Source: Miscanthus floridulus
Lineage: Eukaryota > Streptophyta > Magnoliopsida > Poales > Poaceae
NCBI RefSeq assembly: GCF_019320115.1
Contig: NC_089581.1
Span: forward strand, 14,437,925-14,501,924
Length of the DNA stretch: 64,000 bases
Direction of reading: 5' to 3'
Shown here: one piece after another, positions 34,301 through 44,968 of the stretch
How positions within the stretch are numbered: position 1 is the first letter of the stretch
Layout of the letters: each line of letters opens with the position of its first letter
The notes under the pieces: model-generated
Seen by the model: the letters and a program-made list of their open reading frames with translations, nothing else
Databases searched by the model: none
Told to the model about the DNA's origin: nothing
Program-made: the position numbers and the translations under genes

Positions 34301-35271
34301 CATGTAACTTATATTTATATACAGATTCCAGATGTCAGAGCTCCAAAGAATATAAGACACCAGTGTTGGCTTCATTGATCCTTATATCGTATTCAAAACC
34401 GGTATTATTGTTAAAGAGCGATGGGTATCTGAAGCACAGGAGAATATCATGATGTTCTTCGTGAAGCAGCACGACAAGACAACAATACTTTTCCCGTACA
34501 ACTTTGAGTAAGTGTTAATAATAATGTAGTCTACACATTTTATGTAATATCAATACAACTTATATGCATGTACGTGTGTGTATAAACCAATGCAGTTTTC
34601 ACTGGATACTCATTGTCATTAAGTTAAACTCAAGTCGGTTACTAATCTTTGACTCGTTGAGAAAAGAACGGGCACTATACCAAGATATGATAGACATTAT
34701 CCAGGGGTAATTTTGATCTCTCGCGCACAACTATTATTGAATAGACTTTGCCATAATTTATTAACGATCGTACATTATTGGTCGCACAGGGTTTGGAAAG
34801 AGTTTATTCGGCAACATCGCAAGGATTGCAAGGCACCACTTAATGTAGTTGAAATACCAGTAAGTTGTACTATATACACTTCCCCACGTGTTTAATTACT
34901 ATATCGTACTTCAATTTACGTGTGAGATGATGAGAATAATCTTCTTCTCGTACAGTGGTGTTTACGGCAGGAACCAGGTAATAACTTGTGTGGATACTAC
35001 GTTTGTGAATTTATCACTGCGCACATAAGAAGAACTCCTGAAGATGTCCTCAGAGTACGTATATATCAATTTTTATTTATTTTTAAATGAATATATATAC
35101 ATATATGTGTATTAATACTTTTCATTTTATTTCAAATGCAAGACTGAATGGTTGAAATGAAGGGTCATGCAAAAAGACCATCTGAAAGCAGTTCAAGAGT
35201 CAATAGCAGGATATCTTCTAGAAAAAGTGCTAAATCCCAACGGCAAGTTCTACTTTGATCCTAAGGAATAA
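31347..35271 (+). pseudogene. TNPA-like gene with C-terminal Ulp1/C48 cysteine protease domain, disrupted
   Basis: Exons inferred from GT/AG sites in phase: 31347-31517, 31599-33106, 33195-34235, 34325-34507, 34596-34706, 34790-34859, 34956-35054 and 35143-35271. The first part is a plant transposase (Ptta/En/Spm-like) domain with WRDITQHFTLQADD, LKNATPNFNAKAFVKL and a QRLAHAREEAD coiled segment. A Thr/Pro repeat region (33280-33450) follows, then a Lys-rich linker. The last five exons give the protease core: FHWILIVIKL (His), LLIFDSL (Asp), CLRQEPGNNLCGYYVCEF (Gln and Cys). Ulp1-type enzymes cleave SUMO or related peptides. In-frame stops occur near 32514, 33270, 33646, 34081, 34353 and 35158, so a full protein cannot be made from this copy. 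Confidence 0.8.
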
Positions 35272-35545
35272 ATGATGTAAATTAAATATTTATTGATATC
35301 GTTATTTTCGAGAACAAGATTATGAAAGTGTTGTATATATACATATATATATATATATCTATAATATATATAGTTTCATACTTTATTTGAATATAATAAT
35401 GCTCAAGATGAGAATTAGATGTAATTATACGCATGCGTGTATTTATATTAGCAGCGTAGAATACGTACATAAAAACATATTATATATTAAACAAATACGT
35501 GTAACTGAACTGAAAACAAATTAAACAAAAAAAAAGAAAAAGAAA
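35272..35545. other. AT-rich 3' spacer of the CACTA element
   Basis: Contains long TA-rich runs (35336-35375) and an A-rich tract just before the right subterminal repeats. No gene. Confidence 0.6.
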
Positions 35546-35549
35546 AGGA

Positions 35550-35810
35550 ACCTTTAGTCCCGGTTGGGGTTACCAACCGGGACTAAAGGGTGAACCGTTA
35601 GTCCCGGTTGGTGTTACCAACCGGGACTAAAGGGTGCGCCAGGTTTGCTCGGCTGGAGGGCCTTTAGTCCCGGTTGGTGTTACCAACCGGGACTAAAGGT
35701 CCCTTTTTAGTCCCGGCTCGATGACCCGGGACTGAAGGTTCCACCTTTAGTCCCGAGATCGTTGTCCCGGCGCGGTAACCGGGACTAAAGGCTGTTACCG
35801 CCCGGGACAA
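35550..35810. repeat. Right subterminal repeats of the CACTA element
   Basis: At least four inverted pairs of CCTTTAGTCCCGGTTGGGG-like arms, mirroring the left end. Confidence 0.85.
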
Positions 35811-35831
35811 CAAGTCCATTCTGTAGTAGTG

Positions 35832-36650
35832 CAGCCCAAAGCAAGAAACAAAAAGAAAAAACAAAACCGGAGCACACTAATGACTTTCAATCCGTAGACT
35901 AGACCGCTACCCATGTGCCAGGGTAAAAAGCTTCTTAGCCACCTACGCCAAGAATTGAGAGGCCGCTACAACCACCTCCTGGGAAGTAGGCTTATGAAGG
36001 ATGGACCATGTACGGAGCCAGTGCGTAGTTGAGTAAATGACCCGTAGAAAGGAAGGTTATTTGTTTTCAAATATAACTGCATTTCTGCAGAGCCACAAGG
36101 ACCAACACATAGCTGTTGCTCCCAAAAGAACTAAAGGTTTTAAGTCTTTTCTAAGCCCATCTAGCCATCTACCGAACATATTGGACACATTGAGAGGTCT
36201 AGGGAGACCCCAGGCTGCGTAAACGCTGGCCCAAACTAGACGTGCAAACCGGCAATCTAAAAACAGATGCCGTATCATTTCATTCTTGTGACAGAAACAA
36301 CACTGTTTACTACCTTGCCAATTTAGTTTGGCTAGATTATCTTTGGTTAGGATGACACCTCTTCGCAAGTACCATAGGAAGATTTTGATCTTCAAAGGTG
36401 CTTTCAGTTTCCAAAGTCGCTTGTTTAGGTTAAGGACGTTTTGGTAGATGAGACCAAGGTAATGTGATTTTACTAAAAATTCACCCTTTTGATCTAAATT
36501 CCACAAAAATTCGTCTTCCTCATGGCCTAAGGCAACATGAATAAGACGTGAAAGAATGTTATTCCACATCACTAACTTGTCGCCTAAAAGGTCTCTTCTT
36601 GCCTCCGGTTGATGTGTTTCTGAATCTTCTGTCAACTAAACAGGGGTTGT
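35832..36650 (-). mobile_element. LINE remnant, right of the CACTA insertion
   Basis: 5'-truncated non-LTR retroelement read on the minus strand. Its coding part is annotated at 36057-36635, and its 3' UTR runs to 35832 and continues at 21465. The CACTA element therefore inserted into the LINE. I did not find the LINE's own target duplication. Confidence 0.65.
36057..36635 (-). pseudogene. LINE ORF2 C-terminal part with zf-RVT domain
   Basis: An open frame of 192 codons on the minus strand. It reads DEFLWNLDQKGEFLVKSHYLG, then LWKLKAPLKIKIFLWYLRRG and CCFCHKNEMIRHLFLDCRFAR. This is the reverse transcriptase zinc-binding domain at the end of plant LINE ORF2, with C-x2-C and H-x4-C ligands. 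The polymerase and endonuclease domains are missing, so this is a 5'-truncated copy, the usual outcome of LINE insertion. Confidence 0.85.
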
Positions 36651-37797
36651 AGCCAATTTCGGGTAGCATAAAGTGGCAGCAAGTTTTCAATAGGACATTT
36701 GAAGAAGCGGCCACTGTTTCAGGTATGTGTATCAGAGTGATTCTCAGTCATCTCATAGATCAACTGATTGTACGATGACATGCTTGTCTCAATGGTTGTC
36801 CTAATCGAGGTGTCAGCTGGTTCATGGAAACATGATATTTGACTATGCACGGGATGGCAAAAGAATACGAAATGACTTCGTGATCAAACTATTGACATAC
36901 AAAGGAAATTCAAGACAAACTTTAATTCCTAAAGAAGTGCAAGCTTATCTTTCATGTATCGTAGACGTGAAGTGATACAGTAGGTTCTTACATTATGAAC
37001 AATATAAAGTTGATAATTTAGTTTTGCATCAAAATTTGGAGTTATATTTTAACTATCTATCTTTCAATATCGATGTTCTAAACATCACGATTGCAATATC
37101 TATTTTAGGTAACAGTATAACATATGCCCATACATATGTTAGGTATTATGTGTTCTCGTTGCAATGTACGGGCATTTACCTAGTGACAAAAAAATCAATG
37201 CAAGTTGAGTAACTAATTTTGTTTTTCGGTGAAACAAAGCCATTGAATTTATGAATTAGGCTTTGCAATCTTGTTAATTATTTTCTTGCAGGATTCTAGT
37301 GGATGAGGATATTGGACCAGGGAAGGCTTTTTTTGTGCAAATAATCTATCAATAGAGGTTCCATGCGAGTGTTCCAAAGTGAAGCGGCGAGGGTTAACCG
37401 GAGTGTCATGAAGGTCTGGCAGCTCATCACTGCCCATTTTACTTCCGATGGATGAGATTCAGGTTTCAGGATTGCACTAGGTACCTGCCCATTTTCCTTT
37501 GTTAGTGCTCCCTTTGTTCAGAAAAGTATGCGGAAATCAAAAGGCAGAAAAATCAAAAGACCACATGGCTGAACTACAGATGCGTCTGCGATTGTGTCAT
37601 TGCGAAATTATTAGAGAGGTCCCTTTAATTTTGCCAAGAATTTCTTTCTTACCTTTCCTTTTTTTGGTGACTCTTGAGCCTATTTTGGTCAAATTTGCAA
37701 TCAAATTTGCAGGCGAGACGAGACATGGTATGTGTACGAGCAGGCGAGACGAGACATGGTACGTGTACGATGGACCATATATAGCTCGCTAATAACC
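36651..37797. other. Intergenic DNA
   Basis: No gene recognised. A direct duplication of about 31 bp (GCAGGCGAGACGAGACATGG) occurs at about 37711-37772. Short frames at 37024 and 37499 have no motif. Confidence 0.5.
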
Positions 37798-37812
37798 AAG
37801 TATCGCTGGCCC

Positions 37813-38995
37813 AAGGCCGAGATTTAAAAAAAACTTTTCGGCCCCCGCGTCGCTCTCGTTTGGGGGCGCCTCTGGCGGCATCCACGCCGGCGCCTTCAGG
37901 CTCCTCCTCCGCTCGTTCGCAGCCCTGCGGCCACTGGAGCCTGACGCCGGAAGCCTGGCAGAGGTTGAGGATGGTGGCCGCGGGGATATTTCTTCTTCTC
38001 ATCTTCTTCTCTCCGGTGGAGACAGCTGGGAGCTCGGGGGTGGCGGCGTGCAGTCGACGATGACCGCAGCAGACGGCGCGTGGAGACCTAGTTGAGGGTT
38101 CGGGGTCTAGTGTCAATGGCTTCGGAAGGTGGCCAGAAAAAGGACGTTTACGCAGCGATCGGATGGCTTGGCATTTGTTTGGTGGAGGGTGACGGTCTTG
38201 GAGAGACCGTGTGCGAGTTGCGCCCACGAAGATGGTGAGGAGGCCGGCGTGGGCGGCACCTACGAAGTTGGCGAGGAGGCTGGTGTGGGAGGTAGTGGCC
38301 AGTAGTGCATTGCCGAGGTGACCTGCGTGGTTTGGCGGCAGGTGGTCCCGCTTAGCGGTGGCCGTTTCGGCGCAAGGAGGTTTTCTGACTGGCAGCTGGA
38401 GGACCCATGTGGCACTTCTATCTTCGATGAGGCAGCTAGGTTGCTGGAAGCTGCAGTGTACGCGCCTGGATCGTGGTGGATGGGATCAGATTGGTGAGCG
38501 CCAGAGGGAGCTGCTCACGCGTTGGTTTGGCAGCTTGTAGCGGACTACAGCTGTTGGCCTTGCTTGGCGGTGGCTGGTCCGGTGTGGTACATCGTCTTGA
38601 CGGGCGGCGCAAGCGGATCCGATTGCGGGAGGGCTACGTGGCTTGTAGCGATCTACAGCGGCTAGCCCTGCTTGGCAGCAGGCTAGCTCGGTGTGGGTCA
38701 TCGTCGGTGACGACGGTGCTTTCGCCCTGACGTCCTTGTCGTCCGGGGTTTTTGGTAGTGCAGTGTGGTGACCGGCTGGTAGGTTAGAGTTGGTGGTGGT
38801 TCTCTTTTTCTGAGTTGTGCTTCGGCTTTATGCGGTTCGTGTCGATGTCCTAATCCGACCGACCAGAGTTGTTTTTTTCTTTTTATTGAGTTTGTTTTCT
38901 AGTGTGACTGTTGATCGATGTTGTATCCTTGTGCCCACTTTAAGTTTTCTTTTTTTTAATATAATCGGCAGCTCTTGTTTTTTTTTTTTAAAAAA
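37813..38995 (+). mobile_element. Retroposon with 15-bp target duplication
   Basis: Flanked by AAGTATCGCTGGCCC (37798-37812) and AAGTATCGTTGGCCC (38996-39010), one mismatch. The right end has TTTAATATAATCGGCAGCTC followed by a T-run and A-run, as at the 3' ends of plant LINEs. The 5' part (37840-38700) is GC-rich with no long convincing protein. It may be an internally deleted LINE (5' UTR joined to 3' UTR) or a retrocopied transcript. Confidence 0.65.
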
Positions 38996-39084
38996 AAGTA
39001 TCGTTGGCCCTGGCCAGCCAATACGCACGGTGCAGTGAAAATGCTCATGTGTTGAACATGGAGTTACCGTCACCTCGCTGATAT

Positions 39085-39599
39085 TACTTGCAGAAGAATC
39101 AGCTGATCAGGAGCCGATCTAGTACGGGTCATCAGAAGTAAAACCCCAGTGCTCAGGAAGTAATCCTCGCGAATGGAGTTCCTTGCTTCCAAAGAAAGTC
39201 CCAGACGCACAGATCTCGCAGTAAGAGTTGACCTTTGCGAGCCCATGAAGAAGATACCGGCCGATCGAGGGCGCCATCCTAGAAAACGCAACCAGACAAG
39301 GCGCCCGTGCTAACAGGCGCATCCAGGTGTCGCTTTCTCTCCCACACAGTCTCCCTGACAAGATCGCCGAGATCCTGACCCTCCTCCCCAACGTCAGCCA
39401 TTGCGTCTGCAATATTTCTATGACAATCTTCTCCTTCAAGTCGTCCTACATCCACATCTTTGATTGCCTAGGTATATATATCTGCAGCCATGCAGGATGG
39501 TGCCACAAACAAACACCAAGCAGCGCTCGACCGATCATTCAATCAGTCAGTCAATCAAAGCTCGTCAGCCTCAGCCACCACATCTCCTGCTCCACAGCC
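39085..39599 (+). promoter_or_regulatory. Promoter and 5' UTR of CYP81A-like gene A
   Basis: A distal block with GAAGAATCAGCTG (about 39093) and a proximal block CAGATCTCGCAGTAAGAGTTG (39210-39230) recur upstream of genes B and C. TATATATA at 39473-39480 lies 120 bp before the ATG. TATCTGCAGCCATG follows, which B and C also show in the form TATATGCAGC. Confidence 0.65.
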
Positions 39600-41468
39600 A
39601 TGGATAAGGCCTACGTGGCCGTGCTCTCCTTCGCATTCCTCTTCGTGCTCCACTACCTCGTCGGCCGTGCTGGCGGCAACGGCCGCAAGGGCAATAATAG
39701 CAAGGGGAAGGCTGCGCAGCGGCTGCCTCCCAGCCCTCCCGCCGTCCCGTTCCTCGGCCACCTCCACCTCGTCAAGACGCCATTCCACGAGGCGCTGGCC
39801 GGCCTCGCCGCGCGGCACGGCCCGGTGTTCTCCATGCGCATGGGCTCCCGCGGCGCGGTGGTCGTGTCATCGCCCGAGTGCGCCAAGGAGTGCTTCACGG
39901 AGCACGACGTGGCCTTCGCCAACCGCCCCAGGTTCGCCACGCAGGAGCTCGTGTCCTTCGACGGCGCCGCGCTCGCCACCGCCAGCTACGGGCCCTACTG
40001 GCGCAACCTCCGCCGCGTCGCCGCCGTGCAGCTCCTCTCCGCGCACCGCGTCGCCTGCATGTCCTCCTTTATCTCCGCCGAGGTGCGTGCCATGGTGCGC
40101 CGGATGAGCCGCGCGGCCGCCGCGGCGCCCGACGGCGCCGCGCGCATCCAGCTCAAGCGGAGGCTGTTCGAGGTCTCCCTCAGCGTGCTGATGGAGACCA
40201 TCGCGCAGACCAAGACCTCCCGCACCGAGGCCAACGCCGACACGGACATGTCGCCCGAGGCGCACGAGTTCAAGCAGATCGTCGACGAGATCGTGCCGCA
40301 CCTCGGCACGGCCAACCTGTGGGACTACCTGCCGGTGTTGCAGTGGTTCGACGTGTTCGGCGTGAGGAACAAGATCATGGCCCCTGTGAGCAGGAGGGAC
40401 GCGTTCCTACGGAGGCTCATCGACGCGGAGCGGCGGAGGCTGGACGACGGCGGCGACAGCGACAAGAAGAGCATGATCGCCGTGCTGCTCTCGTTGCAGA
40501 AGTCAGAGCCGGAGCTGTACACGGATACCATGATCATGGCACTTTGCTGGGTCAGTTTTTCTTCCAGTACTTTCATCTCTGAGCAAAGCTTTGACAAACC
40601 TAGCTATGTGGGCATGTGGCGAATTGTTCACAAACTGGATGTCACGTTAGTGGAGCCCGTTTCTAACCAAAAAAAAAATGACAGCGGACAGTGACATCTG
40701 TTGTCGCATATTGATATGCCTCCTTTCATGTGATGCATATCAACAGCGTCACTGTCCTGTTTTTACCAATAAAAGAAAGCAGCGACTATATCACACGCGG
40801 TTCCAATTTCATGTAATTGAGACACTGATTGTGATTTTCTCTTTTCCCCTGTGATGAAGAATTTATTTGGAGCCGGAACGGAGACCACATCGTCCACGAC
40901 AGAATGGGCCATGTCGCTTCTGCTGAACCACCCGGAGGCGCTCAAGAAAGCACAGGCAGAGATCGACGCCGTCGTGGGCAACTCCCGCCTGATCACCGCA
41001 GAAGACGTGCCCCGCCTCGGCTACCTGCACTGCATCATCAACGAGACCGTGCGCATGTACCCGGCCGCGCCGCTGCTGCTGCCGCACGAGTCGTCCGCCG
41101 ACTGCAAGGTCGGCGGCTACGACGTGCCCCGAGGCACGCTGCTGATCGTGAACGCGTACGCCATCCACAGAGACCCCGCGGTGTGGGAGTACCCGGCCGA
41201 GTTCAGGCCGGAGCGGTTCGAGGACGGCAAGGCGGAAGGGCGGCTCCTGATGCCGTTCGGGATGGGGCGGCGCAAGTGCCCCGGGGAGACGCTCGCGCTG
41301 CGAACCATCGGGCTGGTGCTCGGCACGCTGATCCAGTGCTTCGACTGGGACAGAGTCGATGGCCTCGAGATTGACATGACCGCGGCTGGCGGGCCGACCA
41401 TGCCCAGGGCTGTCCCGTTGGAGGCCACGTGCAAGCCTCGTGCATCTATGCGCGATGTTCTTCTGTAG
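39600..41468 (+). CDS. CYP81A-like cytochrome P450 (gene A), two exons
   Basis: Exons 39600-40550 and 40860-41468 join in phase (GT at 40551, AG at 40858-40859), giving 519 aa. The ATG was chosen because it follows the TATA box and gives the usual MDKAY start; an in-frame upstream ATG at 39327 lies before the TATA box. Residues 5-22 form the ER anchor and LPPSPPAVPFLGH (42-54) is the Pro-rich hinge. W134 sits in the C helix, AGTETT (322-327) in the I helix. ExxR is E379-R382, PERF 434-437 and the heme loop [11 protein letters not shown] has C457. Family members are ER monooxygenases using NADPH-P450 reductase. Grass CYP81A enzymes act in herbicide detoxification and in zealexin synthesis; the substrate here is not readable. 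One oddity is Trp instead of Gly at the exon junction (LCW). Confidence 0.93.
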
Positions 41469-42509
41469 CTCTGATGGAGTAACATCTTGGCATATGATCC
41501 CTAGTTCTCAGTCCACGGTAAAAAGGTTCAACCAGTACTAGTGTGTAGGTGTGTAGCAGTATGCTTTGGCTTATGGTGTGTGCTGAACTAAATAAGCTCT
41601 CTTCTGTAAAAATGTATGTACAGTCATTTGTATGAGCAATTAGTATACTTGTTTCACAATTCACAGTATGGTTTAGCAAATTGTGATCTTGTGCAGGTTA
41701 TCTTGTATAGTTATTCAGGGATATAAAATGTACGGTGTTTTTGCTCGATCGCTTGAAAGAGAGTATTTTTTACATATCATTAAGTACTTGTATAAAAAGT
41801 TATATTTCCAATTCAAAGAGGTTCTTTAGTGCATTGGAAATATAACATGTCATATGTAGAGGTGGGACTTGGACTGTGTAGCGCTGGCACGACCTGGCAC
41901 TCCCGTCTTCATGCCGCTCTAGATTGTGACCTCACCGCTCTGGACTGTGACCTCTAGGCACGCGTCACATATTGGGTCACGCCGGTATGACAAGACAAGT
42001 CTTTGTTCAGCACAAGCACGTTCCATGGCACACCTTGGTGCGATGTTAGCCCAAGCACAACCCTCCAAATATTTTTACTTGTTTTCTTCATCCCCTTGTG
42101 ATATAGAAAAATATAGTTGCATGTATCATTTCTATGAAAAGCTTCAATGATTTACATAATCCATTCAAGAATGAGATGAAAGGTAGTATAATAATCACTA
42201 GAAAATTGCATTGTAGCATTGCCACTTTTGTTCGATGTCGTGCTTCAAGCATGGCTCAAAATACGAGCCGTGTTTGTGCCACCCAATGTGATGAGATCCT
42301 AGGCACAACATCACCCTCATGTTTGTGCCCTGCCATGCTTTGGGCCATGCCAAAAAGGCAAAAAGTCATGCCATAATCTGCTCTCAAATGCATGTCTCAA
42401 GTACTAGCTCTAGTCTTGAAGAGAAGTGAGAAACAGATGGAGGGGGGTTGTGATATTGAGAGATAATAGAAAAAATTTTGCTCTTTAATATTAGATATAA
42501 ACTAACTAG
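41469..42509. other. Gene A 3' flank and intergenic DNA
   Basis: No gene. A stretch at 41890-42360 has repeated GGCACGACC- and GTGCC-like words, perhaps the remains of a hAT-type element, but ends could not be defined. Confidence 0.4.
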
Positions 42510-42735
42510 TACTTCCTTTGTTTTAAAAAGAATGTAATTTTCACTTTCTGATGAGTCAAATAATTTAAATTTCGACCACCTCTATAAAAAATACTGATAA
42601 TTTTATATAAACAAGTATCATTAGATTGATTATGAAATATATTCTCGTAGAGATCTATTTAGAGACGCATAAAACTTGAAAACGTTGAACTTGTTTTAGA
42701 TTTAGAACTAAAAGTTTTTTTTAACCGAGGGAGTA
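42510..42735. mobile_element. Stowaway-like MITE
   Basis: TA flanks CTTCCTTTGTTTTAAAAAG at the left and AACCGAGGGAG at the right, the signature of the Tc1/mariner-derived Stowaway family with TA target duplication. About 222 bp. Confidence 0.75.
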
Positions 42736-42932
42736 GTTGTAATCTAAAGAAAGTTACCACGGCTTTCTCTTTGGTTTTGTCTTTCCGTGTCTATTCTCGG
42801 TATTCTCTTTATCGCATTCTCTCCATCTGTTGAGCTAGATGCCCTTAATATTAAACATAGGTCTAGTTCGTTTCGCTAAAATTTGACTTACGTTGATTTG
42901 TAGGGATAAAAACGGTACGGATATTTTCCGAC

Positions 42933-44968
42933 GAGTAAAATGCACCAGAGATCCATTAACTTTCGCAGGGGTGTCATCTAGGTCCATCAACTCTGAAACT
43001 GTATTTTTTTGTCCTTAAACTTTTTAAGTGATTCACTGTAGGACCGTATCCCTTTTGTTTAACCTCAAATCTAACATACATTTACAGAAAACCCCCTACA
43101 TTTTTTATCTTCTACGCGCTCACCCTTCCTACTCAACGCACCGAGGGGGCGTAGGCCAGCTGGTGAGCACACGTGGCCGACTGCGGCACAAGCATGCGAA
43201 GCCGAGCCAGCGTGGCGAGGGGGCTGCAACGGAGCACGCTGTGGCGCTCACCCTCCTGTTCGCGCATGCGGCCTCGCCAGCATGCGCAAACTGTGTAGGC
43301 CAATGCCTCGTCGCAACCCAACAAGGCCCTCGCCCTATCAAACATCCGGCGAGCATTGTTCAGCCTCCATGCTTTGGTAGGTGTTTGGATCCCGTGACTA
43401 AAGTTTAGGAGATGTTGCATGAGATGTTCGGATACTAATAAAAAATAAAAATAAATTATAGAATTCGTCAGTAATCCACGAGACGAATTTATTAAGCTTA
43501 ATTAATCCGTTATTAGCATGTGTTTACTGTATTGTCAAATCATGAACTAATTAGGCTTAAAAATCCGTCTTACAAAACAATCTCAATTTGTGCATTTAGT
43601 TTCATAAATAATCTATGTTTAATAGTTACACGTGTCAAACATCCGATGGTGTAAACAAAAACCCCCGCACAGCCCGTCCATCAGGATGACGTGCCTGACC
43701 AAATCAGGCAGCACATGGCTGTGCGGCATTACATCCAACAGGTGCAGCGCATCCTGCAGCCTCCTTCTATGGTAGTTGCCCGCAAGGACGGATGGCGCTC
43801 TCCTCCATGTCTGTTACAAGCTAGCATCGGAAGAAAGGAATTCAGAGCAAAGCAGGAGAATTAGCAAGGAACTGAATTAGAACCAGGAGACTGCGGCTCC
43901 CGGCCACCGCGCGATGGCCAGGCCGCACCACGACCTCCGTGCCGCGAACTGGTGTGGCCGCCGCCATGCCAGGCCCTGCACGAGCGCTCCCGGGCGCCGC
44001 CAGGAGAAGCCGGCTCCGCCCCTGCCCCATCGTCTTCTATCCCGGCCGCGAGCAGACCGGAGCGCTAGTGGGCGAGGCCGCACCGCGAGCAGGCAGTCGC
44101 GCCGCCGGGCGAGCCCGTCCCGCGGCCTCTGTACAACTTGTGCCGGCGGGCGATACGGAGGAGAAGAAGCATCGGGGGACAAGAGGATACGGCGCGTCTG
44201 GCTCACCATCGTCCGGCTCATCCGGCAGGACTACAAGGTCGCCCTCGTGACTTCGTGAGCAGGCACCGCGGCGAGGCCGGGTCGCCGCTGACGTCGGCGC
44301 TGGCGGAGTGGATGGACTCGCCGGAGCTGGGCCATATTAACGACCCGCTGGTGTCGTCAGATTTCTGAAAGATGGTGTCCGGGCAGGTGATGCAGCAGTA
44401 TGTGATCACGACGACACGACGCCGCCGCAGCCGGCCATGGGGCCAGCTGTGCCCATGACGGATGACCCCGTCCGGCAGTACATGACCAACGCCGACTAGC
44501 GGACGTCGGCGGGTCTCGGCGGCAACCAGAAGCCCAGCTGTGCGTCGTGCTTGGACTGCTGCAGCAGGTTGCGCCGCTTGTAGCTGACCACCAGCCGCCA
44601 CCACGGGCATCACGAGCACAGGAGGGTGAGCGCCACAGCGTGCTCCGCTGCAGCCCCCTCGCCACGCTGGATGGCTCGGCTTCGCGTGCTCGCGCCGCAG
44701 TCGGCCGCGTGTGATCACCTGTTGCCTGGGCCATTCTTCGCTCTTTAGCTCCCTGGGTGCGTTGAGCAGGAAGGGTGAGCACATAGAAGATAAGAGAAAG
44801 ATAGTTTTTTTTTTCAAATGTACCTTAGATTTAAGATTTAAGGTTAAACAAAGGGATATATACATGCAGTGAACCATTTAAGTTTAGGGATGCAAAAATA
44901 CAATTTCAAAATTGATGAACCTACAGGACTCCTCGCGAAAGTTAATGGACATATGGTGCATTTTACTC
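42933..44968. mobile_element. Inner level: Mutator-like element with 330-bp TIRs
   Basis: Termini GAGTAAAATGCACCA and TGGTGCATTTTACTC begin inverted repeats that stay recognisable for about 330 bp (42933-43262 versus 44620-44968). TTTTCCGAC flanks both sides exactly (42924-42932, 44969-44977), the 9-bp duplication expected for Mutator. No transposase. The interior has a MITE-like segment (43372-43655) and GC-rich DNA at 43660-44600 with short frames such as EWMDSPELGHINDPLVSSDF that may be captured exon pieces. I do not recognise them. Confidence 0.88.
43372..43655. mobile_element. MITE-like segment inside the Mutator-like element
   Basis: Contains GGTGTTTGGATCCC at the left and GTCAAACATCCGATGG at the right, plus the AACTAATTAGGCTTAAAAA core common to an abundant grass MITE family. 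The ends pair only loosely. Confidence 0.5.

Larger units (their letters stand above)
21466..35831 (+). mobile_element. Complete CACTA (En/Spm) transposon, 14.4 kb
   Basis: The left end is CACTACTAGAGAACAGACTT and the right end in reverse complement is CACTACTACAGAATGGACTT. CAG flanks both ends (21463-21465, 35832-35834), the 3-bp duplication expected for this superfamily. Subterminal regions are packed with inverted copies of CTTTAGTCCCGG. On the + strand it carries a GRF zinc-finger gene, a TNP2-like transposase and a TNPA-like gene with a Ulp1 protease domain. Secondary events are a solo LTR inside the transposase, a triplicated 470-bp unit and a pair of 400-bp direct repeats. The transposase is broken, so it is at best a substrate for a related active element. 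Confidence 0.93.

Noticed and set aside
35336..35360. TA dinucleotide run as a regulatory site
   Set aside because: It is a simple microsatellite in AT-rich spacer with no supporting context.
39327..39599. In-frame extension of gene A to an upstream ATG at 39327
   Set aside because: It lies upstream of the TATA box at 39473 and would add 91 residues before the ER anchor; genes B and C start at the equivalent of 39600.
44218..44877. 219-codon minus-strand frame in the inner Mutator-like element
   Set aside because: Much of it covers the terminal inverted repeat, and the rest is low-complexity Ala/Arg/Ser-rich text with no domain.
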